Shown: positions 9,337 through 26,876, counted from the first letter of the stretch. The stretch is 64,000 bases of DNA from Cercis canadensis (GCA_003255065.1 QAOA01001406.1:408273-472272), one strand, 5' to 3'. The notes: a model not told the origin generated them from the letters alone. A program made the numbers and translations.

Positions 9337-11576
9337 ATGTCTCACTCAATGGAGAAAAAATCACAGATTTCGAGTGCGAAGATTACAGTTGATCGTGATG
9401 ATCCGGCTCTACACACTCATCTGGCTACCATTTTCAGAAAAGTGGTTTCTGTAAGTAACCCACTCCTAATATTGAACCAAAATTTGATATACATCATGAT
9501 TTATGTAGTGCTCAGTACTTCCAAATGCTAATCTTGCATTTTTCTTCTTTTATGTGATAGGAAAAAATATCCATTCTAGAAGCAATGCAACAAGAGCAAG
9601 TGAAACAAGAAGATCTTGTGAAGAATGCTGCCACAACAGGCACAGTTAATCAAATGAATGTACCACCACAAAGTCAAATGACGGAGAAAACATCAGAGAA
9701 TGCCATAATTGTTGTTACCCCAGAAGATCTTGTAAGTTCATGATTCTCTATCTGAATTCTTATAATGAGAACTTCTGGTTTTTTTAAGAAAATTTGATTA
9801 TGCTTTCATACTTAGGCTGCAGGAAAGAAAGCATATAAGGGAAAGAACCCTATTCTTGGGAAACTCTTTAATGTGACCTTTAAAGTTCCTGAAGATTGTA
9901 TTGCTGCTAAAATTGACATGGACAAAATAGCAGAGATCAACCCTAACCGTCTGGGTTCATTCGCTGAGAGATTACAGGGCTGGAATATTGAGCGCAGGCA
10001 ACGCCTAATGACGACTAAGAGTGCACCGAGAATCGATTGGGTAATTAAATTTGATTCTTGATTTTGTTTAATTTGGATATCCTTCTGCCATTTGGGTGAT
10101 ATTTCACGACTTCAAGTTTGCAGTATTGTTAAGATATAGTTCCATGAGTATCTTGGACATTATAATAAGTACCTGTGAATTTGCTGCAATTAAAGAAGAT
10201 CTGTTGCGATTGAAACTAAAAAATACTATCCAGTATTCCATTATAGATGTCCCTAGTACAAATGCTGTTAAGACTGAATGAAGTCGGACTATAGGAGAGG
10301 ACAAGATGTGTTATATTGTATAGTTTTTAGTGGATCAGAGAATATAATGAAATATTCTATCAATCTATGTATTAATTTTTATAGACTTTCACTTTTGATT
10401 TTGATCAGCCAATCCAGAACAAAGAAGAAATATCTAGCAAAATATCAATAAAACTAATTAGAAAAATCTAGAATGAAATGTAAAAAGAAATAATAGAAAA
10501 CTGTCATTAAGGAGATTTTTTCATTAAACAGTGTAAAGTGCCTATAAATAGGTATCATGTATACATTGCCGATATAAGCTAGAGGGCTAAACCTATTAAG
10601 TCATCAGCCTTCTCCAACTAGTCTTTAACTATTTCAAAACTCATTCACGTCAATATCATTTCTCACCATATCCACCCATCTATCAATCACACATATACAC
10701 ATATACCATTATTATCCTTCCCATACATTACATAAAGTTTCAGTTGCAATGATTCATTGTACTCACTATGCAAAGAACTAAAACAGGCGGTGCTACTATT
10801 TTAATGCTGGTTTAATTGACATTTGAATATTCATGCAGTCTTTTAAACATTCAAGCTCAAAGAGAGAATTTCGATCTGTTGTTGAAGTGGTCAACTATAT
10901 ACTTTATGAAACTTACCCCAGAAACCCTAACAAAGATAACATGATGATACCGAACGAAGATATGACAGAAGAGGTGTCATCCGTTAACCCAAAAAGGGAG
11001 TCAACTTCTATTTGTTATGAGACAGAAAAGGCAAAAAGGAATAAAGAGTTTGTAGAGGAATTCTTAAAGGATTCTTGGTTGAACCTCATGAATTCTATAA
11101 ACAGTGAGGGGGACAACATGCAGGAAGAGAATCAGGAATTTTCGTATGTAGATGTTGATGATGAGAGCGTTGAAAGCGAAACAGCAGAGAAGATGATAGA
11201 GGCAGTGTATAATGAGAAGCAGGAAAGGGATGAAGAATTTTCGTATGTAGATACTGATGATGAGAGCGTTGAAAACGAAACAGCAGAGGAGATGATGGAG
11301 GAAGTGTATAATGATATGATCGATAATGCCAACAAAACCAATGTGGTGATGAATGACAATGGTAAATTGTTCGTTTTGCAAGTTCTGAATTAAATGATTT
11401 TCAGAAAACATTTAATATTGAAGTGTATGCTCTATACATTGAGCTGGCTAATAGTGTATAAATTATTTACAGATGGCAAAGAAACAGCATCAGAAGCAGA
11501 TCCAGAACAGGTCCAAGGAACTCTTATTGAAGCCCAAGCTAGCAACAAAAATATGTCACCTCATTCAGAAGATTAA
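9337..11576 (+). CDS. Probable methyl-CpG-binding-domain-like protein
   Basis: Five exons join in phase: 9337-9450, 9561-9731, 9816-10040, 10839-11361, 11473-11576 (378 residues). Introns are GT-AG. Residues 150-197, across the third intron, read GWNIERRQR...RIDW then SFKHSSSKREFRSVVEVVNY. The W-x-x-E-x-R...FRS-x-x-EV-x-x-Y pattern is that of plant MBD domains. A lysine-rich segment (AAGKKAYKGKNPILGK) precedes it. The C-terminal half is very acidic and holds two 27-residue repeats at 270-296 and 303-329, each with EFSYVD(V/T)DDESVE. Expected nuclear chromatin reader, but binding to methylated DNA cannot be judged from sequence. The MBD assignment is by pattern and could be wrong; the gene structure itself is well supported. 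Confidence 0.65.
11134..11316 (+). repeat. 99-bp internal tandem repeat in the MBD-like gene
   Basis: The block starting gaattttcgtatgtagat at 11134 recurs at 11236 with few changes and in the same frame. It encodes the duplicated acidic SYVD-DDESVE segment. Confidence 0.85.
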
Positions 11577-11656
11577 TGCAACTCTGGTCTAAATTCTTCT
11601 TTTTTTTTTTTTTTTCAATGATCAGGGTATCCTTCGACTAGTTTTTCTTCAACAAG

Positions 11657-11662
11657 AATAAA
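11657..11662 (+). terminator. Polyadenylation signal AATAAA
   Basis: AATAAA lies about 80 bp after the stop of the 9337-11576 gene. Confidence 0.5.
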
Positions 11663-14465
11663 TAGCTAGTTTAAAATAAAAATTGATCTTTGGTTGATTT
11701 ACTCAATTTTATATAGACTAATGCAACTCTATTCTTCGTTTAAATATTTGGGTCTATGGCATCTATTGATTCCAAAGTTATATGCTTGAATAGCTATATA
11801 TGCTTTTTGCTCAATGTCCAATGAATTACGATTGCAATTTCAACTTTCCCATATTTGAATTTTGCAGAAATGCAAATATAACCTTCAATTTTTTAGCATT
11901 TAAAGTATTTATTATCTAGAGTGCTTTTGAGTCCAAATTTTCGATTTTTAAATTTCAGATGAAAGTTGTTATAATTTATCATTCTTTCGTTCTCGATGTT
12001 ACAAATATAACAGTCATTACGTCATATATGCTTTTCACGTTTTAACTAATACCAAAAAGCACAATAAGATAATACTAATGAATTAGAAAATTACATTAGA
12101 AACACATGCATGATTCTTTAATTTGGAAAAGAAAAAGATTGGACCTTGATAAATGAACTAGTATCATAGTGTAATACCATATACAAGTTTCTGCTGCAGT
12201 ATTCTCAATCTCACTTGTTGCTCTATTGCTTTGGGTAATATGATATCCCCTTCAAATAAGAATAAGAACCAAGAAGAGCTAGGAGAACCTTGACAGAGAT
12301 GATTTACAAGAATACACATCTAATTAATCAGACCATGGTTTCAATTTGCGATTGGAGTTGTGATCACAGTAGCTTTACAGTTGTGGCAAGTGCATAAAAT
12401 GTGCGTGCAAGGTATTAATAAACTGCATCTCAAAGAATCTACAAAGGAGAAGAAAATGGTCAGGGGAGATCGGAGCTGCTGCTTCAGCGCCTCCTTCGAC
12501 TCTTAAATCATAGGGAAAGTCAAGAGTGAGAAGAGTGAATTTGAAAAAATGAATACGAGAGAAGACCCAAAAAATAGCTTATTAAGTAAGATGAAAAAAA
12601 CTTTTTTAGCCTTGAGAGTAATATAATCTTTTAATTATGGTGAAATATACTATACTAACGCAAGGAAATACCACAGATGCAGTTTGCAATTGCACAGACT
12701 ACAGTCTCAAAAGCTGCCGCAACAGCAATATTAGGGTCAAATTTGTGTTGTCAAACCAAATTTAAAACCATGACCAGACCCAAAGCAATGCATTGCAGAC
12801 GTTGAGAATGATCAGGTGATGATTGCAGCAACCTGATTTTTCTCTTCAAGAACTTGAAATAGGGCATACCTTCCACCTTATTTCCTTCAGGGACAAGTCT
12901 TGAGAGGATCCTCTATGCTTGTGACATGCACAATGTTGAACGAGATTAAAACCTCCAACTTATGTGACTAACTTTTTTCTTTTTTAGGTCTATCTTTTGC
13001 AGTAATCTGAATTCTGAACTTAGTAGGTAGTCAACATAGAACTAATATCAAGGAATAATTGTGTTGGAAAGATTAGTTGAATGTCAATATCTTTACTTAG
13101 AAGGTGATATCCGTGCATGGCCAAGTGATACACGGCAAGTTTGAAAATTTAAGTTGATGGTCACATATGCATCATGTTTGTGTTGATATTAGTGTATTAA
13201 TAGTGCTTGATCAATTTATGAGTAGTTGGGTACTAGGGCATGAATAGTGCTGGAACTGATGAATGTATTGCATGTATGGTAGAAAGAAAGAAGAAAATGA
13301 GAGAAATAAGGAACAAGTACGTAAGAAAAGGAATGCTCAAATTGCTTACTTTGATTGGTATTGCATAATTTCATATATATATATATATAGGATGATAAGC
13401 GAAAGAGATATTAAATGAAAGTTTGACAAATTTAGCCATATCTTACATCTCTAGTTATAGGTTGGCACGTGATAATATTGCATGCTTTTGACAAGAATGG
13501 ACACAACTAAGATGAACCCATACTTGTAGAAATTTATCCCTAGGCTAAGGTATACAATGATATACAGTGAATTGGGTGAATAAGAAATCCAATTGAATAG
13601 TATATCCAATACATTTTTTGCTTTAAACGCAGGATAAGATGGACCGAATTTGTTATACTATCCTCTCCGGTCCTTATATAGCCCACCAAACGTGGCCTTA
13701 AGGCTTTCGTCAATTTTTGTGTACTTGAGGGTGCATCACGTGTTGATAGTTTGAAACATTAGCAAGATTCTGTTGGTCTTATACCAGGGTGACAGGAGGA
13801 ACTCGTTGTTAGCCAGACATGTGAGTTTTGACGATGTCTGATTTGAGCTGAAGGTCGAAAAGTGGGTAATGTCAATTGAAAGTGTGAATTGCACAGTAAT
13901 AAGTGAACTAAGGATCAGGTGTTGATACCCAAGCTCCGAAGCTTAAGTTAGTTTTCACTCTACTGTCCGAATCCGTTCGTATCAGAGAACTTGATTACAA
14001 ACAATTTTAGACAAAAGAAAGGTGTTGGGACTTGAGACTGAATTAAAAATTGAGTGTAAGTGAATAGGATTTAAACATTAATAGGAACTTAAAAAAAAGA
14101 CATTTCAAAACGCAAGTTGAAAGGATTTTGGTTCAGAATCAAAACTTGTTGTAAAAACACGTTCTCAGTTATGCAAAACAGAAACTAAAAAGAAACCAGA
14201 ACTCTGATATAGTTTTCAAAACAAGATTTTCAAACCAATATGCTAGAGAGAAAAGAAAAACAGTTATCAATATGACCAGAAAGCTATTAAACAGAGAACC
14301 AAATCAAAACTACGATAAATATCAAAGAGCAAAGCTAAACCAGCAAAAGCATTAATACTACATTAACCATTAATCATCAATATTCATTATATAAATTTAC
14401 CAAATATTCATTGATTACTCTAAATGCACATTCCTGCTTTTGTAAGAAACTAGCATCTTGACAAA
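11663..14465. other. Gene-less stretch with MITE and old LTR-like sequence
   Basis: No supportable gene. Contains the MITE at 12334-12772, an AT microsatellite at about 13373-13390, and a stretch near 13790-13990 (ttgatacccaagctccgaag and neighbours) that recalls degenerate plant LTR sequence without recognisable ends. Confidence 0.45.
12334..12772. mobile_element. MITE with CATGGTTT termini
   Basis: The left end catggtttcaatttgcgatt is an inverted match to the right end ttaaaaccatg, and inner parts also pair (ttgcaattgc motifs). Flanks are aatcagacc before and gaccagacc just at the right end, a possible decayed 9-bp target duplication. Length about 439 bp, non-coding. Confidence 0.55.
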
Positions 14466-14573
14466 CACTAAGTGCCCTGTCAATCCATTCTCTTTCTCTC
14501 TTTTTTTTTTTATTTTAAAAAAAAAAAGTATGCTATGAGAAAAGAGGAAAAAGTAACAACCCGCCAATATGCT
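14466..14573 (+). repeat. Left copy of 108-bp direct repeat bracketing F-box unit B
   Basis: cactaagtgccctgtcaatc, then a T/A homopolymer tract and gtatgctatgagaaaagagg up to about 'aatatgcta', is repeated at 16947-17055. The pair sits exactly at the two borders of duplication unit B. Confidence 0.85.
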
Positions 14574-14889
14574 ATGAGAACAAATAAGACCTCTTCTGGG
14601 GAGTTTGATATGAAAAATGATATTTTATTCATTTTCATCATAAAGTATTAATGCTTTAACTATATAACCAATTTTGACTATGTCTGTATAGCATATTAAG
14701 ACTGAATAATAAACCTTTGCACTCTATATAATATATACTAATATATACCAGAGACACCAGAAGAATCTCCTCACTCAATAATCAATATCACAAGTAAAAT
14801 TGACAATTAAAATTAACCTTATCATTTAATTTATTTAATAGATGTGGGTCAAGCCCAAATCATCTCATTAATTAATTTTAGTTTTGGTC

Positions 14890-14975
14890 TTTGTATAATG
14901 GGCCTAAATTTAATTGAGCCTACTTAAACTTTAATCTCGATAAGCCAAAGTTTGCCAACAGAGAAGGATTAGGGT
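14890..14975 (+). promoter_or_regulatory. F-box gene B proximal promoter
   Basis: Conserves the TGGGCC site II-like element (taatgggcctaaat) and the tagggtttc motif of copy A. Confidence 0.4.
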
Positions 14976-14980
14976 TTCAA

Positions 14981-15004
14981 ATGACCCAAGGTTTAGGCCT
15001 TTAG
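14981..15004 (+). promoter_or_regulatory. uORF 1 of F-box gene B
   Basis: MTQGLGL followed by TAG, identical to the uORF at 2657-2680. Confidence 0.45.
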
Positions 15005-15021
15005 GGTTTCCATCTAGGAAA

Positions 15022-15057
15022 ATGCCTTCATCTAACGTAAACAAAGCCTCTCCTTAA
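15022..15057 (+). promoter_or_regulatory. uORF 2 of F-box gene B, stop overlaps main ATG
   Basis: MPSSNVNKASP with the TAATG stop-start overlap. Length and overlap match copy A although four bases have changed. Confidence 0.5.
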
Positions 15058-16316
15058 TGTCTCTAAGATATATATCTGCTACCTCCAAGGAGTTACCGAA
15101 TGCAAACTTTGAGAAAACAATGAAGGAAATAAGCACTCCATATCCAATCCACCTCTACAATAACGATGTTGTTTACGAGATCCTCACATGGTTACCAGCA
15201 AAATCTCTCATGCGATTTAAAAGCATCAGCAAATTCTGGGAAACAAAGATAACGCACGATTCCTTTTTCATACAGCTTCACCGCCGTCGCTCCTACGCTC
15301 GGCCCGGCGGCGAGAAACTTCTCTTTCAACTTCGCGGCAAAAAATTTGCCGTTCAACGCTGTTTTGAACACAAGTTTATATCCACAGATAAAAATGGCAG
15401 GAACCACATAACGGAATACACTCGCCATTATCCATATGAAAATGCTGACGTCTCAGTAGTTGATGGCTTAGTTTGTTTCTACAGGGAAATAGGTTCTACT
15501 TTTTCTGCTTCACTTTATAATCTGTCCACCCACGAATCCATTGCTCTCCCTGAAGATTCGAATTTTAAAAAAGGCTCTCGGGCAAGATCTTTCTTCTTTA
15601 TTGGGTTTGATTCCTCACACACCCTCTACAAAATTTTGCACAAAACCGATCCAATTGATCAAGATTTTGGAGAGACAGGATTCGAAGTTTACACAGTAGG
15701 CAGCCCTCAGCGCTCTTGGAGAATAATCAATTCTCCACCTCATGAATGTCATTGTTGTTATCCTTATAATTCTAGGGTTTGCATCAATGGCGTAATTTAT
15801 TGGTTCTCATGGTGTGGTAGAGGAAAGAATATATATTGTAGAGGACTCAAGATTAAAGCATTTGATGTAAGTGATGAGAAGTTCCACCTCATATCAATTC
15901 CTCACAATTGTGGTGCATACAATCTGAGGAATGTTAATGGAGTTCCAACTTTAATGGATCGGGATCGACGTTGGTCAGGCTCGGGTTGTCTGATAAACCT
16001 GTGGAAATTAGAGGATTATAAGAATCAGGTTTGGGTCATGGAGAGCATTTTGGTTAATGTTGATCCTAAATTATTGAGTTGGAAGCCCCCTTTCTTGGTA
16101 GGCAGCATTGGTAGTGGTGAAATTTTGATGATATATTTTTTGCGTGGAATCAACTCCAAAGCACTCATTTACTATGATAGAGCTAGAAGGATATCCAAGA
16201 TTGTAGAACTTGATAAACCACTGCCAGGAGATGATGATCCTGTATATAGATCCTGCTGGTATACTTATGTGGAGAATATCATGCCATTGACATCAATTAG
16301 TAATAGATTAATTTGA
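15057..16316 (+). CDS. F-box protein with F-box-associated domain (copy B)
   Basis: A single-exon gene of 419 residues, a close paralogue of 2733-4004. The F-box (NDVVYEILTWLPAKSLMRFK, then SISKFW) is identical to copy A. Differences lie mostly in the FBA part, for example KNIYCRGLKIK for KNIYSRGLKIK and a four-residue shorter loop (HNCGAYNLRN). Expected role is substrate adaptor of an SCF ubiquitin ligase; target unknown. The frame is fully open and the promoter, uORFs and 3' region were copied with it, so it could be expressed like copy A. It lies in unit B, bracketed by a 108-bp direct repeat. Confidence 0.93.
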   Translation: MSLRYISATSKELPNANFEKTMKEISTPYPIHLYNNDVVYEILTWLPAKSLMRFKSISKFWETKITHDSFFIQLHRRRSYARPGGEKLLFQLRGKKFAVQRCFEHKFISTDKNGRNHITEYTRHYPYENADVSVVDGLVCFYREIGSTFSASLYNLSTHESIALPEDSNFKKGSRARSFFFIGFDSSHTLYKILHKTDPIDQDFGETGFEVYTVGSPQRSWRIINSPPHECHCCYPYNSRVCINGVIYWFSWCGRGKNIYCRGLKIKAFDVSDEKFHLISIPHNCGAYNLRNVNGVPTLMDRDRRWSGSGCLINLWKLEDYKNQVWVMESILVNVDPKLLSWKPPFLVGSIGSGEILMIYFLRGINSKALIYYDRARRISKIVELDKPLPGDDDPVYRSCWYTYVENIMPLTSISNRLI

Positions 16317-16814
16317 ATGAATTATTGTCATGTTATAATTTGGATCTAGTTGTGAAAGAACTTTATTTTATGTGTTTGAATTCATTGTCAAATGAGAATT
16401 TTCTGTTTCAAATATTGGGCATTGATTATTTGCAGCATTTCTGTCAAGATGTTTCATTCACTTTCTATAGAAATAAAAGAACCATGGTGAAGAATTTCAA
16501 TGCATATCTGGTGTAAGGTTGGTGCAGCTTGAGAAACTAATCTGATATAATCGATTTTATAAAATGTTCCTCAATTCCAAATATTGAAGATCCCTGAATA
16601 TTTCATAAGGAATTTTTTTTTAAATTCTAATCTGTTCAACCTTGTAATCATTGACCGCAATTTTTAGGAGTTGCAGTAGTGGGGAGAAAAAATTGTGGGT
16701 ACTGAAATGAACTCTATAAATATCCCCTACCAACATTATCAAAATGCAATTTTGGAAATCTGGTAAATGTTATTCTGCTTTACTTTGTAACGTTTGTCAA
16801 CCACAATTAACTAT

Positions 16815-16947
16815 CAAGAGAGATTTGCTGGTCTGTGTCTCATGTTTTGAGGAGGCAAACCAAAGAGTAGATTTTATGGCTAAATTAAGAGCAGGAGGGC
16901 ATGATAGATGGAAAGTCTATGAGCACTCCCTGCAGATCCCTCTTTGA
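16815..16947 (+). pseudogene. RNase H-like (LINE-type) relic in unit B
   Basis: Same fragment as 4835-4979: EANQRVDFMAKLRAGGHDR, ending YEHSLQIPL and stop. A one-base deletion in 'tgttttgaggagg' changes the frame upstream. Only the domain's C-terminal end is present. Confidence 0.7.
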
Positions 16948-17055
16948 CACTAAGTGCCCTGTCAATCCACTCTCTTTCTCTCTTTTTTTTTTTTTTTTTA
17001 AAAAAAAAGTATGCTATGAGAAAAGAGGAAAAAGTAACAACCCGTAAATATGCTA
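16947..17055 (+). repeat. Right copy of 108-bp direct repeat bracketing F-box unit B
   Basis: Matches 14466-14573 apart from homopolymer length and a few bases. It begins within the microhomology at the end of unit B. Confidence 0.85.
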
Positions 17056-17720
17056 CCATAAAAATTAAAGTGGGAATTAGATATCATTGTGAGATGAAAA
17101 TAACTATTTTAGAGTTTTGTGCTTTTTGTTTCCTTATTTTTTATTTTACTTTTGAATAAAACGATCTCCATAAAATATGGGACTTGACATGTGAGATGTG
17201 ATTATGTGATAAAATTGATTGGGGACATATTGTATAAAGCAACAAAAATATTCCCATACAACAAACCATAGTTTTTTTTATTAAGTATTTTTGCCCACGA
17301 CTTTGGATTCAAAACACAGAACCCACAAGATCTAAGAACGACCTCAATACCATGTAAAGCAAATCATAGTTAAACCTACAATTAAAGATGACATATTCTA
17401 TCATAATCTTAAAAATTATAGACACATTTTAGAAGTTTTTTTTTTTTTTTGGTATATCAAAATTTAGAATGAGAGAAGACTATTTCATTCTAAAGTCAAG
17501 ACATATCACAAACTTTAACTAAAATTTACAATGATAAATCTTGACATGTATTATAAGTAATATTAGTCAAATGAGTATAACACTATAACTTTTAAATGAA
17601 AATATAGTGCATTATTATTTCGTCATATTTCAAAGAAATGAATGTACTTAAATAAAATATTTAATCTAAAGAGTCGAAATATAAAAGTAAGTATAAATAC
17701 AAATATAAATATTCCATTAG
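17056..17720. other. Intergenic stretch with a reversed SINE
   Basis: No gene. A SINE of the tagctgagtgg family lies in reverse at about 17285-17375 (tttgcccacgactttggatt, then gatctaagaacgacctcaat). Confidence 0.5.
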
Positions 17721-17729
17721 AAAAATATA

Positions 17730-17941
17730 AGGAAGTTTCTTAGATACTTTTCATATTTATGTAGTATGTCATACTACATGAGATTAGCCAATATGAAAAT
17801 GATATGTGTACAAATTAATTATTTTTAAATTTATTTAAAAAAATAAAATAAATTATATTTATATTCAATAAAATATAAAAATTACGTATGCTTGTCACGT
17901 CGGTGTAGTATGACATATTCATGTAGTATCATAGAATCTCC
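17730..17941 (-). mobile_element. Mutator-like MITE, copy 1 (9-bp TSD aaaaatata)
   Basis: A 212-bp non-coding element flanked by perfect 9-bp duplications (aaaaatata at 17721-17729 and 17942-17950). One end is aggaagtttcttagatactt and the other, read inward, ggagattctatgatactaca. It is in reverse orientation relative to the copies at 50576 and 57895. A 9-bp target duplication points to the Mutator superfamily. The end next to it carries an inner gtagtatgtcatactac palindrome. Confidence 0.85.
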
Positions 17942-18004
17942 AAAAATATAAATATAAATAATAAAGAAAAGTAATTAAAACGCCTACACAAAACTTAGTG
18001 TTTT

Positions 18005-18152
18005 CTTTTTTGGGCCTAAAACAAAAACTCTCAGCGTGAGAACAATTGGGTCTTAAAGGGCAAGCCCAAGCGTAAGCCTATTCTCAATGTAATTATTATT
18101 ATTTACATTATTTATCCGCGATATGGAGGCCCTGTGAGACTTGGACCGAAAA
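18005..18152 (+). promoter_or_regulatory. HAM-type gene promoter/leader with site II element
   Basis: TGGGCC at 18011-18016 with a nearby attgggtctta resembles the paired site II elements of plant housekeeping promoters. No clear TATA box is seen. Confidence 0.45.
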
Positions 18153-24402
<6,250 letters not shown>

Positions 24403-25469
24403 GGGGAAGATATCTATCAAGGAACACTTGCTCTGATGTAACTAGTGATTGTATAAATAGACTGTAGGCTAGGATTCTTAGTTACTTAACGTAACCCCTT
24501 TGATGTATTTGTATTTACCAAATGCCTTACATGAATATATGCTTGTATCAACCATTCTGTTGAATTACTGCACTTTTGGTATCTGTATCAATTTGTTGAA
24601 TTGATGTGTATTCTTTGCTGTATGGTATCGTTAAATAAGTGAACAATCACAAGGAAGGTCATTCTTTAAAGAAAGAACATTGATCAAGGAATCAAGAAAC
24701 CAAGATTGTAAGCTACATTGTTTACAGGAATACCTCAAATCAATTTTCCACGAGGATAATGACATTATTTTCGGGCTTTAACTCGAATTGTTTACGGGTT
24801 GTGTTCGGGTGACGTGTGCAGCTTGATATGGCTAACACATAAGTAACTTGTGTAACTCAGTTATTACTAAGCTACTCAAGGGGTAACGCTACTCCATTAG
24901 GTTCTTTAGATAATTAGTTACAAGGTTAATCAAAATAAGGTCTGCGTAACTCAAAATTCAGGTCAGCCCTTATTGGATTTTCGTGAGTGTGGACCACTTC
25001 CGTTTTGCCACCCGTAATTCAAACAATGATGAACATCAAGTGCAGTATTAGCTTTCTTGATGAAAATTTGGCTGTTGCACATAGCTGCCTTTTGCCAAAT
25101 GCTTACAGTAATCAGCACCTTTCTTTCATTAGGGAACGAAAATCCTAAACATTTTATGAATCACATNAGTGTGGACCACATCCGTTTTGCCACCCGTAAT
25201 TCAAACAATGATGAACATCAAGTGCAGTATTAGCTTTCTTGATGAAAATTTGGCTGTTGCACATAGCTGCCTTTTGCCAAATGCTTACAGTAATCAGCAC
25301 CTTTCTTTCATTAGGGAACGAAAATCCTAAACATTTTATGAATCACATTTTGTTGTTGCTACTGCCATATTCGAAAGTGAAGCCAAAATGAAATCCGAAG
25401 TACAAAAGACAATGGAATAACATATTTAAATCCCTTCAAGGAAATAGTAGTTGCATTTTCTTCAACTAA
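24403..25469. other. 3' flank of HAM gene and convergent intergenic region
   Basis: No gene. 24986-25166 and 25168-25348 (181 bp each, about one difference) flank the N at 25167 and are a false duplication. Confidence 0.6.
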
Positions 25470-26876
25470 TTAGGGGCAAAATTGGTTTTTGAATGTTTCC
25501 CATGTTAGACCTTTGTCCAAATACTCTATATTGGAAGGGTCAAAAGGCCCTTTGATTCTATCTATGGACTTTATCACTGCCCTTGATGGAAGAATGCTTC
25601 TTGTTGGGTCAGGTGAGGTGCTGTAGCTTAAGCATGAAGAAAACCCCTGAAATGTGTAAGGTAACAAATTTCCTTTTAGCAAAAATTCATAACCATATAA
25701 TAATTTTTCAAATTAATTATAAAATAAAATCCAGTAATAACACAAACAGAAAGAATGGAGTGAGTGACAAGTTAGTTACACCTCGTTTAAGTAAATAACT
25801 TATTTAAACGCTTATATAAAAAGATCTTATGTGATAAACTTTTATACTATAAGTTCCTTTTAAATTAAGTTATTTAGTGTTTTGATACATACTTGAAAAA
25901 TTATTTTTAAATGTTGAGTTTTAAATGTGGGAGATAAAAAGTTGAGTTTCCATAGAATTTTTAATATTAATGGAGATCTAATTATCCCAAAAATTTCAAA
26001 AACTGATTATGAAAAAAATTAGCTTTCGCATGAGATTTTTTTAAGAAGCCTACAAAAATGGCTTCATAAAATAAGCTAAAAATAGCTTTTTGAAAGTTAA
26101 TAAACTATTTATATAAACTGATCTAAACACTATTTTTCTTACATAAAAGCACTTATACTAATAGAAAAACTCTAATAAGCTCTAAATTATGTTATCTAAA
26201 CGGGGCCTTAGTAATGTTAAATTTAAGTTGTGGTAACAACTTTTTGATGTCTTCAAAATAAACACGATGTATCAATGCAATTTTAAATTCACTTTTTAAG
26301 TTGCCCATTTAAATACTTAGGTATACTCAGAATATTATTTTATAGGCACAAAAAAAAAAAGTTTCACATGTAATTCTTTTATGTCTTAAATTAGCATTAT
26401 TCTAAGTATACGAAAGAATTTTCTCCCTAAAATGTATTTTTTCTTTGACTCTAATGCCCATTTTGAGTTTTTTTTTTGTTTTTTTTTTTTTTTTGAGTTT
26501 GATTGCAGTAAAGACCTATTGGGATCCAAAGCAATTATTAGCATATATAGGACAAACTAACCTTAAAGATAAGCACATCCACATCTTCCTCATCCACAAC
26601 CGCGTGAACAAGGAGTGCTTCTCCTCTTGCTGACTGACTATACACTTCCAACTGAGCAATTTGCTCATTGTGCCCATATTCATCTTCTTCATCCTCATCT
26701 TCATACCTCGCTCGCCGCCTCGCGGCACACCCAACACCTAAAACTCGTGCGCTGCTCAAATTCAAAGCTTCGAAGGCAGAGTAGAAGGTGAAATTGCAAG
26801 GATAAGAATGCTTCAATGATAATGGCAACATTGGTGGAGATAGTACCATTGTCCATCTCTCTAAACTTTTCAACAT
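25470..26876 (-). CDS. Small conserved plant protein, probable plastid (DUF7734-like)
   Basis: Two exons on the minus strand, 26876-26562 and 25646-25470, join in phase to 163 residues. Exon 1 has a Ser/Leu-rich N-terminus resembling a transit peptide, an acidic stretch (RYEDEDEEDEYGHNEQ) and AQLEVYSQSARGEALLVHAV, ending DVDVLIFK. Exon 2 continues GFSSCLSYSTSPDPTRSILP, SRAVIKSIDRIKGPFDPSNI and LTWETFKNQ. I recall this combination as a single-domain protein conserved in plants with no assigned function; the DUF number is from memory. The start could instead be the second Met (MVLSPPML). The 915-bp intron contains a hAT-like MITE. Biochemical role unknown. Confidence 0.78.
25779..26207. mobile_element. 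hAT-like MITE in an intron
   Basis: The right end, read inward, is ggccccgtttagataacata and the left end is cacctcgtttaagtaaataa, imperfect terminal inverted repeats. Flanks ttagtta (25772-25778) and ttagtaa (26208-26214) are a near-perfect 7-8 bp target duplication. Interior motifs such as cttatttaaacgcttata and taagcacttata-like repeats fit a MITE family common in eudicots. Non-coding, about 429 bp. Confidence 0.7.

Larger units (their letters stand above)
14575..16946 (+). repeat. Segmental duplication unit B (F-box unit)
   Basis: Second copy of the block at 2255-4985. The left junction shares 'gaacaaata' and the right junction shares 'tttgacact' with unit A, so both breakpoints have short microhomology. 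It lacks about 330 bp of the 3' region found in unit A. Confidence 0.9.

Noticed and set aside
10500-10620. TATA-containing stretch (cctataaataggtatcatgt) as a solo LTR in intron 3 of the MBD-like gene
   Set aside because: Looks LTR-like, but I could not find TG/CA ends or a target duplication.
11064-11411. Minus-strand frames opposite exon 4 of the MBD-like gene
   Set aside because: They mirror the acidic repeat in another frame; no start context or domain.
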